A DNA stretch of 64,000 nucleotides, from contig CAMFHP010000019.1 of the NCBI GenBank assembly GCA_945952225.1, positions 29,518 to 93,517 on the forward strand, read 5' to 3'. A program made the translations under genes and the position numbers. This document shows positions 24,908-35,807 of this stretch, one piece after another. Origin of the DNA: an uncultured Myxococcaceae bacterium (GTDB lineage Bacteria; Myxococcota_A; Polyangia; Polyangiales; Ga0077539). Position 1 is the first letter of the stretch. Each line of letters begins with the position of its first letter. The notes beneath the pieces are model-generated. The model did not search any database. It was not told where the DNA came from and saw only the letters and a list, made by a program, of their open reading frames with translations.

Positions 24908-26863
24908 TCAGGCGGTGGCGACGGTCTGCGACCAGGCCGACGGGGCCTCGGACTGCACCGGGTCCTTCGAGAAGAAGGCGCGGTGCGCGAGGCGGTCGAT
25001 GAGGGGCGCGAAGCGCTCGCGGGCCTTGCCCGTGGCGAGGTCGCGGAGCAGCGTGACGTCTTCGCGCACCATCGCGCGGAACTCGGGATCGCGCGCGTGC
25101 TCGACGGCCTTCGCCGCGACGCCGGGGAGCTTCTCCGCCGCGCCCTTGAGCGACGTGGCGGCCTTCGTGAGCGAGGCCACGGCGCGCTGCGCGCGGGTCT
25201 TCGTGATGTACGGCGCGACCTCGTACACGAGGTCCGTCGCAGTGCCCGCCTTCACGTGCGGCGACTTGTGGAAGGGCGACGTGAAGCGCGGGTTCTTCGC
25301 GAGGAAGTCCTTGAGCTGCGCCTCGGTGATCCCGTTGTCTTCGAGGGCCTTCTGGTACTCGGCCTCGGCGACCTGACGGGCCTTGAAGAGGTACATCTGC
25401 ACGCGCGAGTAGAAGTTCGTCGCGCCGTCGCCGCTGGTCTCCACCGCGCAGAAGATCGTGCCGGGATAGCGCGCGGTGATGAGCGTCTGCACGCCGTCGG
25501 AGACGCCCGACGAGGGCATGCAGCCGAAGGGCTTCACGCTCACCGTCATGTGGGCCTTCGCCATCACGGTGTTGAGAATGAGCTTCCCGACCTCCATGTG
25601 GCCCTCACCGCCGCGGAGCGTGGTGCTGTAGTACTCGTTGGCCACATCGGCGACGAGGTCCATGTCGGGGAGCTTGTAGCCGTGCAGGCCCGCGGGCAGC
25701 GCGAACATCTGGAAGCCCGCGCGCAGCGCCCACTCGGCGAACTTCAGCGTCGCGAGGCGCTTCGTGACGTCGAAGTTGTTGTACCCGTCGAGGCCCGTGG
25801 GAGCCTTGTCGGCCACGCGGAGCTCGCGGCGCTCGCGCGTGTCGCGGGCCACCTCCCAGATGTTGTAGAGCAGCCACGCGGTCGTGAGCTGGATGTCGTT
25901 CTCCGCCCCTTCGCTCTCCAGGAACTTCTGAAGGAAGTAGTTCCCGTCGCCCTCGGTGGTCATCGCCCAGAACTCGCCGATGATCGACACCTTGGGCTTG
26001 GGGCGCGTGCGGTCGACCTTCACCTCGCCGATCACCTTGCGGCAGCGGTAGAGCGCCGCGAAGATGTTCTCGCGCTTGAAGAGGGCCTCGTAACAGACCT
26101 TCTTGCACTGCTCGAGGGCGCGGTCCGTGGCGCCCGCCTCGACCTCGAAGGGCCGCACGCGATACCCGAGCGCGTTGAGCACGTCGCCCGCCACGATGGC
26201 CTGAATGAGCGCCACGAAGAACGTGGGCGACAGGTCGATGCCCACGTCGTCGCCCGAGGCCTGCGAGAGCCCGCCCTGCTGCTGAAAGAGCATCACGCGG
26301 AAGCCGTCGAAGCCCGCGTCGCGCAGCGCCTTGCGGTACTCGGTGACGTACATGCCGAAGCGGCACGGACCGCACGCGCCCGCCGTGAAGAACACGTAGT
26401 TGTCGAGGATCTCCTGCGTCGAGAGGCCCTCGATGTCACGGAGGTCGATGAGGTGCTTCACCAGCGTGCCGACGGTGAAATACGTCGGGTTGCACTGGCC
26501 GCGGTTGCCGAACTCCTTGCCGGTCTGGAGCCCCGCGTTGTCGGCCATGCGCAGGTGCTGGACCTTGTAGCCCAGCCCTCGGAACGCGCCCTCGGCGAGA
26601 AAGTCCTGCGCCTGCGTGAGCCCGCCGATGAGCAGCGTGACCTTGTCGCGCTCGTGGCGGCGCACCTGCGGGTTGACCATCGTGTCGGCCCACTGCGCGC
26701 GCTCCTCGCGCATGCCGAGACGCTCGCGCTCGGCCTGCTCGAAGGCGCGGAGCTCGGCCTCGATGTCGATGTCTCCCGCGGGCTCCGGGGTGGGCTGCGC
26801 GACGGGGGCGCCGATCACCGGGAGCTTCACGCGCTTCGGTTCGCTGTGCGATTCCATCACCAT
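24908..26863 (-). CDS. 2-hydroxyacyl-CoA dehydratase-like iron-sulfur protein (activase partner)
   Basis: The 651-residue protein (ATG 26863, AAGGAG nine bases upstream) belongs with the 2-hydroxyglutaryl-CoA-dehydratase D-component / activase-associated family. Cys-containing motifs GNRGQCNPTYFTVG and FFTAGACGPCRFGMY are candidate iron-sulfur ligands, and later segments (VSVKPFGCMPSSGVSDG) add another Cys. Enzymes of this group receive an electron from the ATP-driven activase to drive difficult radical reductions or dehydrations. It starts 13 bases after the activase gene and is clearly its partner. The substrate is unknown: double-cubane-cluster reductases and acyl-CoA dehydratases are both possible. 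Confidence 0.82.
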   Translation of the reverse strand: MVMESHSEPKRVKLPVIGAPVAQPTPEPAGDIDIEAELRAFEQAERERLGMREERAQWADTMVNPQVRRHERDKVTLLIGGLTQAQDFLAEGAFRGLGYKVQHLRMADNAGLQTGKEFGNRGQCNPTYFTVGTLVKHLIDLRDIEGLSTQEILDNYVFFTAGACGPCRFGMYVTEYRKALRDAGFDGFRVMLFQQQGGLSQASGDDVGIDLSPTFFVALIQAIVAGDVLNALGYRVRPFEVEAGATDRALEQCKKVCYEALFKRENIFAALYRCRKVIGEVKVDRTRPKPKVSIIGEFWAMTTEGDGNYFLQKFLESEGAENDIQLTTAWLLYNIWEVARDTRERRELRVADKAPTGLDGYNNFDVTKRLATLKFAEWALRAGFQMFALPAGLHGYKLPDMDLVADVANEYYSTTLRGGEGHMEVGKLILNTVMAKAHMTVSVKPFGCMPSSGVSDGVQTLITARYPGTIFCAVETSGDGATNFYSRVQMYLFKARQVAEAEYQKALEDNGITEAQLKDFLAKNPRFTSPFHKSPHVKAGTATDLVYEVAPYITKTRAQRAVASLTKAATSLKGAAEKLPGVAAKAVEHARDPEFRAMVREDVTLLRDLATGKARERFAPLIDRLAHRAFFSKDPVQSEAPSAWSQTVATA

Positions 26864-26876
26864 CGGGTCGTCTCCT

Positions 26877-30485
<3,609 letters not shown>

Positions 30486-30506
30486 GAAACGGAGCCTCCC
30501 GGAATC

Positions 30507-30528
30507 GCTGACTGACACGTCAGTCAGC
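30507..30528. promoter_or_regulatory. Perfect 22-bp palindrome, candidate TetR-family operator
   Basis: Arms GCTGACTGAC (30507-30516) and GTCAGTCAGC (30519-30528) are perfect reverse complements around AC. Core TGACTGAC-NN-GTCAGTCA has the form of TetR/AcrR operators of acyl-CoA metabolism. It lies between the predicted -10 box and the ribosome site of the activase gene. Confidence 0.75.
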
Positions 30529-30536
30529 GGCGCGCC

Positions 30537-30566
30537 GGTTTACCAGAAGCGCGGACCGGGGGTCAA
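30537..30566 (-). promoter_or_regulatory. Promoter of the activase operon
   Basis: On the minus strand TTGACC (30561-30566) and TAAACC (30537-30542) are separated by 18 bases. The transcription start would fall at about 30530, directly at the edge of the palindrome, so a bound repressor would block initiation. Confidence 0.6.
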
Positions 30567-30631
30567 GGCGAGGGGACCGTTCCGATGCGTGCGCGGCGCG
30601 GAAAAATAGAGGGAACGCGCGAGGCGGGAGA

Positions 30632-31309
30632 TCAGGCGGGCACGGTCACGAAGTCGACGTACTCGCCGTGCGTGAGGCAGTGGCCGTGCACGCGCACGAC
30701 GTCGCCGGGGCGCACGTCGGGGGGCAGGGCCACGAGGTACACGGTGTTGCGTCCGCCGTCGGCCGCGGGATCGGTTCCCTCACGGGCGGCGATGGCGCCG
30801 GTGTCGCTCGCGGCGGGGGTGGGCCACGCGCTGAAGCGGCTCTCGACCTCGGCGGCCTCGGCGTCGGTGGCCTTGCGCACGCGGATCCAGTCGAACCAGT
30901 GGCCCGTGGGGTTCTCGGCGGTGGGGGCCGCGTTGGGGTGCTTCGCGTAGCCGCGCGACGGGTCGCCGAACATCACCGCGAGCTTGCCCGCAGGAACAGC
31001 GCCGGCTGCGAGCGCGGGCGCGAAGGGGAGGTGCTTGCCGATGGCCTTCGTGTCGCTGTCGGCGGCGTTGATGGCCGCGCGGTAGCTCTCGGGCACGGCG
31101 CCGGCGTTGCCGCGCGTGCGGTTGAAGGCGACCGCGTCCCAGTCGGCGGGGCGCGCGGCGGGCACCGCGGGGATCGCGCCCGCAGCGGCGGTGGCATTGG
31201 CGACGGGCGTCTGCGACGAGGCGCATCCGACGGCGATGGGGCTGAGCACGACGGCGCCCGCGAGGCTCGCGAGGCCCTGGAGCAGTTCACGGCGAGAGGG
31301 GTTCGGCAT
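30632..31309 (-). CDS. Tat-exported lipoprotein resembling superoxide reductase (desulfoferrodoxin C-domain)
   Basis: The 225-residue protein has a twin-arginine signal (SRRELLQGLASLAGAVVL) merging into a lipobox ending at Cys29. The mature part keeps the ligand pattern of the superoxide reductase Fe(His)4Cys centre: His93 in GKHLP, His124 in AKHPN, His137 in TGHWFDWI, and Cys211/His214 in HGHCLTHG, matching the family's HPN..EHxxxWI and CNxHG motifs. The usual Glu before Lys-His is absent (Gly91-Lys92-His93). Superoxide reductase turns superoxide into peroxide. Tat export suits a protein that folds around iron before crossing the membrane. It lies between the activase promoter and the methyltransferase gene on the same strand. 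Confidence 0.68.
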   Translation of the reverse strand: MPNPSRRELLQGLASLAGAVVLSPIAVGCASSQTPVANATAAAGAIPAVPAARPADWDAVAFNRTRGNAGAVPESYRAAINAADSDTKAIGKHLPFAPALAAGAVPAGKLAVMFGDPSRGYAKHPNAAPTAENPTGHWFDWIRVRKATDAEAAEVESRFSAWPTPAASDTGAIAAREGTDPAADGGRNTVYLVALPPDVRPGDVVRVHGHCLTHGEYVDFVTVPA

Positions 31310-31372
31310 GGTCGCGGCTCATAACGCGCGGGTGCGAGAACCACAACCGTGCGCGGCGCAACGAGCGGTTGC

Positions 31373-32755
31373 TCAGCGGGCTGCGCGGACGCGTGCGGCG
31401 GGGCGCTCCGCGGTGCGCACGACGCCGGGGCGAGGCGGCGCGGGCGCTTCGACGGCACCCGATGCGATGCGCTCGATGAGGGCGAGGGGATCGGCGTGGC
31501 GCGGCTTCGGCGCACGCGTTCCGCGCTTGTGGAGCACGAGCACGCGGTCGGTCTTCGTGGCCTCGCCGCGGCGTCCCTCGCCCCAGATCTTGCTGACCTT
31601 GCCGACCTCGTTCACGTCGTCGACGATGACCGCCGCGAGGTCGAGGGGAACGTCGTCGCGCACGGCCTCCCAGGCCTCGGTCGCGAGCGTGCGGCTGCCG
31701 TGCTCCTTGTTGATCACGTCGCCGATGGTGACCACGCACACGCCGTCGTCGCGCAGCACACGCGAGCACTCGGTGAGCGCATCGCGGAGGAAGCCGCAGT
31801 ACCCGCGGAACCGATGGCGGTCGCTCAGCGCGAGGCGACGGTCGGTCTTCTCGACCTGGAGCGAGGCGTCGACGTCGCTCACGGATTCACCGAGGAGCCA
31901 CAGGCGGATCCAGTTGAACTTCCCGTAGCGCACGACGTTGAGGTACGGCGGCGACGTGACGATGAGCTTCACGCTGCCTTCGGGGATGTGCTTCGTGAGC
32001 TGACGCGCGTCGGCGCGGAGCCCGCGTCCGCGGCGTGCGGGCGTGCCCTCGGCGAACTCGTGGGCCATGCGCAGACGGAGCTTCTCGAACGCGTTGAAGG
32101 GCGGGCGCGCGAGGCCCTTCGTGCGGATGTACTTCTCGAGGTAGCCCGGCGACATGCTGAACGTGTTGGGCATCGACACGCTGAGGCACCGCGAGCTCAC
32201 CACGTCGCGCGTGTGGTGCCCGTGCAGAATGCCCGCGAGCGAGGCCAGCAGGAAGCGGTCGACCCCGTCACTCGCGTCGAGCTGTTCCTTCATGTGAAGG
32301 AGCTGCGGGAGCGTGGTGGTCTCTTCGAAGAGCATGCGGATCTCGGGCGGCGCGCGGTCGCCCACCGGAGCGGGCACGTAGCTCCGTTCGAGCTCTGCGA
32401 TGCGGAGGATCGTCTGCTCGTAGGAGGGCGGCGCGACCTTCACGTCGGTGAGCAGCGCGGCGAGGGGATTGAGATCCACACCGATGCCTACGCGGCCGGC
32501 GACGCACGCTTCGAGGGCGGTGGTTCCGCGGCCCGAGAAGGGGTCGAGCACCACGTCTCCGACGTCGCTGAACTGCTCGATGAAGTACCGCGGAAGACCC
32601 GGCGGATAGCTCCCCATGTACGAGCACATCGAGTGGAACACATGGCCGTATCGACGGCCGAGGAGCTTCCACCACGGCGCGATCCACGCGGGCTCGTCCG
32701 ACGCCACTCCCGTCGGGCGCGCACTGCGCCCGCCACCCTGCACCACGCTCAGCAT
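31373..32755 (-). CDS. Orphan site-specific DNA methyltransferase (N4-cytosine/N6-adenine type)
   Basis: The 460-residue enzyme starts at ATG 32755 (AGAGGA upstream). SAM-binding motif I VLDPFSGRGTTALEA lies at about residues 69-83 and catalytic motif IV TSPPY at about 267-271, followed by NVVRYGKFNW. TSPPY points to N4-methylcytosine or N6-methyladenine transfer. Motif I precedes motif IV with about 190 residues between, unlike the common beta-class order. The C-terminus is a basic Pro/Ala/Arg-rich tail. No restriction endonuclease gene is near, so it is probably an epigenetic or solitary methylase. A TAAAAT box at 32809-32814 may be its -10 element. Confidence 0.85.
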   Translation of the reverse strand: MLSVVQGGGRSARPTGVASDEPAWIAPWWKLLGRRYGHVFHSMCSYMGSYPPGLPRYFIEQFSDVGDVVLDPFSGRGTTALEACVAGRVGIGVDLNPLAALLTDVKVAPPSYEQTILRIAELERSYVPAPVGDRAPPEIRMLFEETTTLPQLLHMKEQLDASDGVDRFLLASLAGILHGHHTRDVVSSRCLSVSMPNTFSMSPGYLEKYIRTKGLARPPFNAFEKLRLRMAHEFAEGTPARRGRGLRADARQLTKHIPEGSVKLIVTSPPYLNVVRYGKFNWIRLWLLGESVSDVDASLQVEKTDRRLALSDRHRFRGYCGFLRDALTECSRVLRDDGVCVVTIGDVINKEHGSRTLATEAWEAVRDDVPLDLAAVIVDDVNEVGKVSKIWGEGRRGEATKTDRVLVLHKRGTRAPKPRHADPLALIERIASGAVEAPAPPRPGVVRTAERPAARVRAAR

Positions 32756-32897
32756 CGGCACCGTCCTCTGTGCGCGTCGATGCCCGAAGTGCCCACCGAA
32801 CCGCAACTATTTTACATGCGCAAACTGCATGGAGCTCCAGCAATGCACGCGGATTCCGCGCGTTCGCATTCGCGCGCGATGCGATACGGTCGCCTCT

Positions 32898-33353
32898 GTG
32901 GACGCCTCCTCGCGCGCGACCGTCGCGGCCCTCGTGTGGCTCGCGGTGCAGTTCGCCGTTCCCGCACTCCGCCTCGATCCGACGCAGCGGCCTCCGTTCT
33001 CGCCGCGCTTCTCGTGGAGCATGTTCGCCGGCCGTCCCCTCGCGACCTGCTCGCACGAGCTGCGATGGATCACTCGCGACGGCGCGCCGACCACCCTTCC
33101 GTTGCCCCCGCACGGTCACGCCGCGCGGCGCGTGTTGAGCGCGCGCACGCCCGACGAGTTCCGCCGCGTGGTGCCGCTGCTCTCGGCCTACGCCGACGAC
33201 GACCGCGCGATGATCTCTTCGCTCGACGACCTGCTTCGGAGGTACCGCGCGACCGTCGATCCCCACGGCGCGCACACGCTCGCGAGCACGCTCGACTGCC
33301 GCACGGCGCGCGGTGAGGTGCTGCGTCGCACGCTCCGTCTGGAGGCGCGATGA
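32898..33353 (+). CDS. Small membrane-anchored protein paired with an HTTM protein
   Basis: The 151-residue product starts at GTG 32898, giving an N-terminal hydrophobic segment (VAALVWLAVQFAVPAL). The rest is soluble (FSWSMFAGRPLATCSHELRW, a C-terminal Arg-rich part). Its stop overlaps the ATG of the next gene by four bases (ATGA), so the two are translated together. Small proteins beginning with a FSWxMF-type motif are commonly encoded with HTTM proteins. No enzyme motif is visible. Confidence 0.65.
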   Translation: MDASSRATVAALVWLAVQFAVPALRLDPTQRPPFSPRFSWSMFAGRPLATCSHELRWITRDGAPTTLPLPPHGHAARRVLSARTPDEFRRVVPLLSAYADDDRAMISSLDDLLRRYRATVDPHGAHTLASTLDCRTARGEVLRRTLRLEAR

Positions 33354-34495
33354 GCCCGTTCGCGCCCGACTCCACGGTGGCCTCGCACCGATCGCTTCAT
33401 CGCTCGCTCGGCGTGCTCGCCGTGCTCGGATTGCTGCACATGCGCGGTGAGTGGCGCGACACGCTCGCGGTGTGGGGCTACGGGCGCAGCGTTGGCGAGG
33501 CCGCGCGTCCGTGGTGGCTGCTCGACGGCGCGACCCTCGCGGCGATGCTCTTCGCATTGGGCATTGCGTGGCGCGCGTCGGGCCTCGCGATGGGCGTGCT
33601 GATGGCGATGGCCTACGTCGTTGCGCCCGTCACCTATCACAACAACCTCTACCTGCTCGCGCTGTTGGTGATGCTCACGGCCCTCTTCGCGCGGCACGAG
33701 GGATCTCCATGGCAGCGCGGCGATGGCGAGCGCGCGGTGTCGGGCGTGTACGAGCGACTCGTGCAGTGGCAGCTCGCGATCGCGTACGTGGGCTCGGTGC
33801 TCGTGAAGGCCACGCATCCGTTGTGGCAGGGAACGGGCGGCGTGATCCGATGGCTCGCGGTGGTGCGCGTCCCCGAGACGCGCGGCGGAATGCTCAACGC
33901 GTGGCTGTCCCCCCTGCTCGCGCATCATGGCATCGCCGCGGCGCTCGACGTCGTGGTGGAGGTCGGCGAGGTGGCGATCCCCGTGATGCTCGCGTCGCCG
34001 CGATGGCGCCGCATGGGGCTCGTCGCGGGCGTGGTGCTCCATGGGTTCTTGCAGGCGTGGCTGCACCCGCAGCTCTTCACGTTCCTGATGCTGTGGGGCT
34101 ACTTCGCGTACGTGCCCGCTGGCGACCGCGCGTGGACCCTCACGTGGAACGTGCGCTCGCCCCTGCAACGCAGGCTCGCCGCGTGGTGGCCGCGCATCGA
34201 TTGGCGCGCGCGGATCGCGCTGCGTGAGGGCGACGCGAGCGCGCTCGACGACGGTCGCGGCGGGCGTTGGCAGGGGTTCGGCGCGTGGGTGATGGCTGCG
34301 GTGCTGAGCCCGGTGTCGCTGCTCGCGGTGGCGACGTTGTGCCTTCTCGCGCCGACGATCACGCGCGTCGGGCCATGGTCTCGCGATGGCGTCGAGCAGG
34401 TGATGTTGGGGGCGCTCGCGGTGATCTCCGCGGCCACCCTCGTGCAGCGGACACTCGTGTGGGAGCGGTCACCAGACCCCCGGACGGCGTTGTGA
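33350..34495 (+). CDS. HTTM-domain integral membrane protein
   Basis: The 381-residue protein has about eight to nine hydrophobic helices and the HTTM (vitamin K gamma-carboxylase-like membrane domain) hallmarks: a YHNNLYLLAL segment, LVQWQLAIAYVGSVLVKATHPLW and ending helices around LAPTITRVGPW. HTTM proteins are bacterial relatives of gamma-glutamyl carboxylase, usually lacking the carboxylase domain, of unknown activity. It is translationally coupled to the small protein upstream. The next gene, 177 bases on, starts the Tad cluster. Confidence 0.75.
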   Translation: MSPFAPDSTVASHRSLHRSLGVLAVLGLLHMRGEWRDTLAVWGYGRSVGEAARPWWLLDGATLAAMLFALGIAWRASGLAMGVLMAMAYVVAPVTYHNNLYLLALLVMLTALFARHEGSPWQRGDGERAVSGVYERLVQWQLAIAYVGSVLVKATHPLWQGTGGVIRWLAVVRVPETRGGMLNAWLSPLLAHHGIAAALDVVVEVGEVAIPVMLASPRWRRMGLVAGVVLHGFLQAWLHPQLFTFLMLWGYFAYVPAGDRAWTLTWNVRSPLQRRLAAWWPRIDWRARIALREGDASALDDGRGGRWQGFGAWVMAAVLSPVSLLAVATLCLLAPTITRVGPWSRDGVEQVMLGALAVISAATLVQRTLVWERSPDPRTAL

Positions 34496-34522
34496 CCACG
34501 GCCCGCGACGAGGTCCACCCGC

Positions 34523-34540
34523 TGGGAGAGATCCCTCCCA
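34523..34540. promoter_or_regulatory. Upstream activator site 1 (TGGGA-N8-TCCCA)
   Basis: TGGGA (34523-34527) and TCCCA (34536-34540) are inverted arms around 8 bases. Its centre is about 136 bp before the predicted sigma-54 start site and exactly 60 bp from the second copy. A separate hairpin (CCCACGG-CGCA-CCGTGGG, 34537-34554) overlaps its edge. Confidence 0.6.
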
Positions 34541-34582
34541 CGGCGCACCGTGGGGCGATCCCGTCGGCGCGCTCGGTGGGCT

Positions 34583-34600
34583 TGGGACGAATTCCTCCCA
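34583..34600. promoter_or_regulatory. Upstream activator site 2 (TGGGA-N8-TCCCA)
   Basis: The second copy has TGGGA (34583-34587), 8 bases, TCCCA (34596-34600), extended to 8-bp arms GCTTGGGA/TCCCAAGC (34580-34603). Its centre lies about 76 bp before the predicted start, a standard position for sigma-54 enhancers. Confidence 0.65.
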
Positions 34601-34640
34601 AGCGCCTTCTCAACGCGCGGAGAGTTGCGGTACAGACTCC

Positions 34641-34657
34641 GTGGCCCGTGCCTTGCG
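34641..34657 (+). promoter_or_regulatory. Candidate sigma-54 promoter of the Tad cluster
   Basis: TGGCCC-GTGCC-TTGCG matches TGGCAC-N5-TTGCW, with GG at 34643-34644 and GC at 34655-34656 ten bases apart. The start would be near 34668. That is only about four bases before the GTG of the first pilin gene, so that gene would be nearly leaderless, or its true start lies further in. Confidence 0.55.
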
Positions 34658-34671
34658 ATGGAGCGTTATCC

Positions 34672-34857
34672 GTGGGCGATCGGCGCAATCACCGCACCTC
34701 TCTGATCGACGACACCTCGGGTGCCGTCTTCACGGAGTACGTAGTGGTGCTGCTGCTCGTCGGGACGATCACGGCCGCAGCGACGTACTCGCTCGGTCGT
34801 CCGCTCGTCGACTACTACCGCTTCGCCCAGCTCATCCTGGCGTTGCCGTTCCCGTGA
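34672..34857 (+). CDS. Flp-type prepilin (first)
   Basis: The 61-residue product starts at GTG 34672 (GGAG at 34660-34663). It has the class IVb (Flp) cleavage motif: Gly then AVFTEY, giving Glu5 and Tyr6 of the mature protein, followed by the hydrophobic core VVVLLLVGTITAAATY. The prepilin peptidase gene is three genes on. Flp pilins build the Tad pilus fibre. Compared with the second pilin it has a longer leader (17 residues) and a C-terminal LPLVDYY-type tail, and could be a minor pilin. The predicted sigma-54 start site conflicts with this ribosome site, so the start is uncertain. Confidence 0.75.
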   Translation: MGDRRNHRTSLIDDTSGAVFTEYVVVLLLVGTITAAATYSLGRPLVDYYRFAQLILALPFP

Positions 34858-34911
34858 TGGCGAAGGCACCGCCCACCGAAGCTCGCAAGACACCGAAAGG
34901 ACCCTGACACC

Positions 34912-35088
34912 ATGAAGAACACCCGCTCGCTCGCCCGCAACACCGAAGGTCTCTCGACGGTGGAGTACGTGATCCTGCTCATGCTCATCGCCGTGGTGGG
35001 CATCGTCGCGTGGCGCACCTTCGGCAACACCGTCGTGGGCAAGATCAACTCGGGCAACAGCCAGATCTCGGGCCTCGGCGGCACCTGA
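34912..35088 (+). CDS. flp: Flp-type major pilin
   Basis: This 58-residue product is a standard Flp pilin: short leader MKNTRSLARNTEG, cleavage before LSTVEY (Glu5-Tyr6), hydrophobic helix VILLMLIAVVGIVAW, and a short Gly/Ser-rich tail ending LGGT. It is the likely main fibre subunit of the Tad system. It lies 54 bases after the first pilin and 96 bases before the prepilin peptidase gene, all on the same strand. Confidence 0.88.
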   Translation: MKNTRSLARNTEGLSTVEYVILLMLIAVVGIVAWRTFGNTVVGKINSGNSQISGLGGT

Positions 35089-35184
35089 TCGCGTCGCGCG
35101 CCGCGCGATCTTCGTTCGGCGGTCTCGTCGTTGCGCCGCGGCTTCTGCGAAGAAGTGCGCGGCGCTCGCGTTTCGGAGGGTCAC

Positions 35185-35781
35185 TTGGTCGAGTGGGTGC
35201 CGCGTCTGAGCATCGTGTTGTGCGTCGTGATCGCTGCGATCGGCGCATACACGGACTTTCGCACGCGGCAGATCCCCAACTGGCTGACCTTCGGCGGCAT
35301 CGGTGCGGGCATCGCGCTCCAGTCGCTCGCGGGGCACCTCCACATCGAGCACATGCAGTACGGCGGGCTCTCGGCAGCGGGTGGCGCGTTCCACGCGGTG
35401 CTCGGCGCGCTCGTGTGCGGCATGCCGTTGTGGGTGCTGTTTCGCAAACAGGTGGAGCGCGACGACGGCACCACGGAGAACGTCTCCGGCGGCGGTGACG
35501 TGAAGATCATCGCGGCGATGGGCGCGCTGCTGGGAATGTTCCACGGCCTCGGGCTCACGTTCCTCTGCCTCGCGGCCACGTCGGTGATCACGATGGCGCG
35601 CCTCGCATGGCACGGCCGACTGCTGCGCGTGCTCTCCAACGCGCTCTTCCTCGCGATCAACCCCATCCTCCCGACGCGCTGGCGTCGGCGCATCACCGCG
35701 GAGTTGCTCCACAAGGTGCGGATGGGGGTTCCGATCCTGCTCGGCACCCTGATGTTCGCTGTCAACCGGCTGGCCTGGTGA
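35185..35781 (+). CDS. cpaA: Tad prepilin peptidase (CpaA/TadV)
   Basis: The 198-residue membrane aspartic protease starts at TTG 35185, four bases after a strong GGAGGG (35175-35180); earlier TTG 35131 lacks a ribosome site. Catalytic aspartates are Asp24 in AYTDFRTRQIPN and Asp105 in GGGDVKIIAAMGALLG, the A24 family pair. It lacks the N-terminal methylase domain of PilD, as is usual for TadV/CpaA. It should cleave the leaders of the two Flp pilins and the two TadE-like pseudopilins encoded around it. Confidence 0.9.
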   Translation: MVEWVPRLSIVLCVVIAAIGAYTDFRTRQIPNWLTFGGIGAGIALQSLAGHLHIEHMQYGGLSAAGGAFHAVLGALVCGMPLWVLFRKQVERDDGTTENVSGGGDVKIIAAMGALLGMFHGLGLTFLCLAATSVITMARLAWHGRLLRVLSNALFLAINPILPTRWRRRITAELLHKVRMGVPILLGTLMFAVNRLAW

Positions 35782-35807
35782 TTGCCAGTTCGCCCGAGGA
35801 CCCAACG

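Noticed and set aside
31373..32755. Restriction-modification system
   Set aside because: No endonuclease gene lies on either side; neighbours are a superoxide-reductase-like lipoprotein and an HTTM unit.
34537..34554. Intrinsic terminator after the HTTM gene
   Set aside because: The CCCACGG-CGCA-CCGTGGG hairpin is perfect but no T-run follows, and it overlaps the first enhancer-like site.
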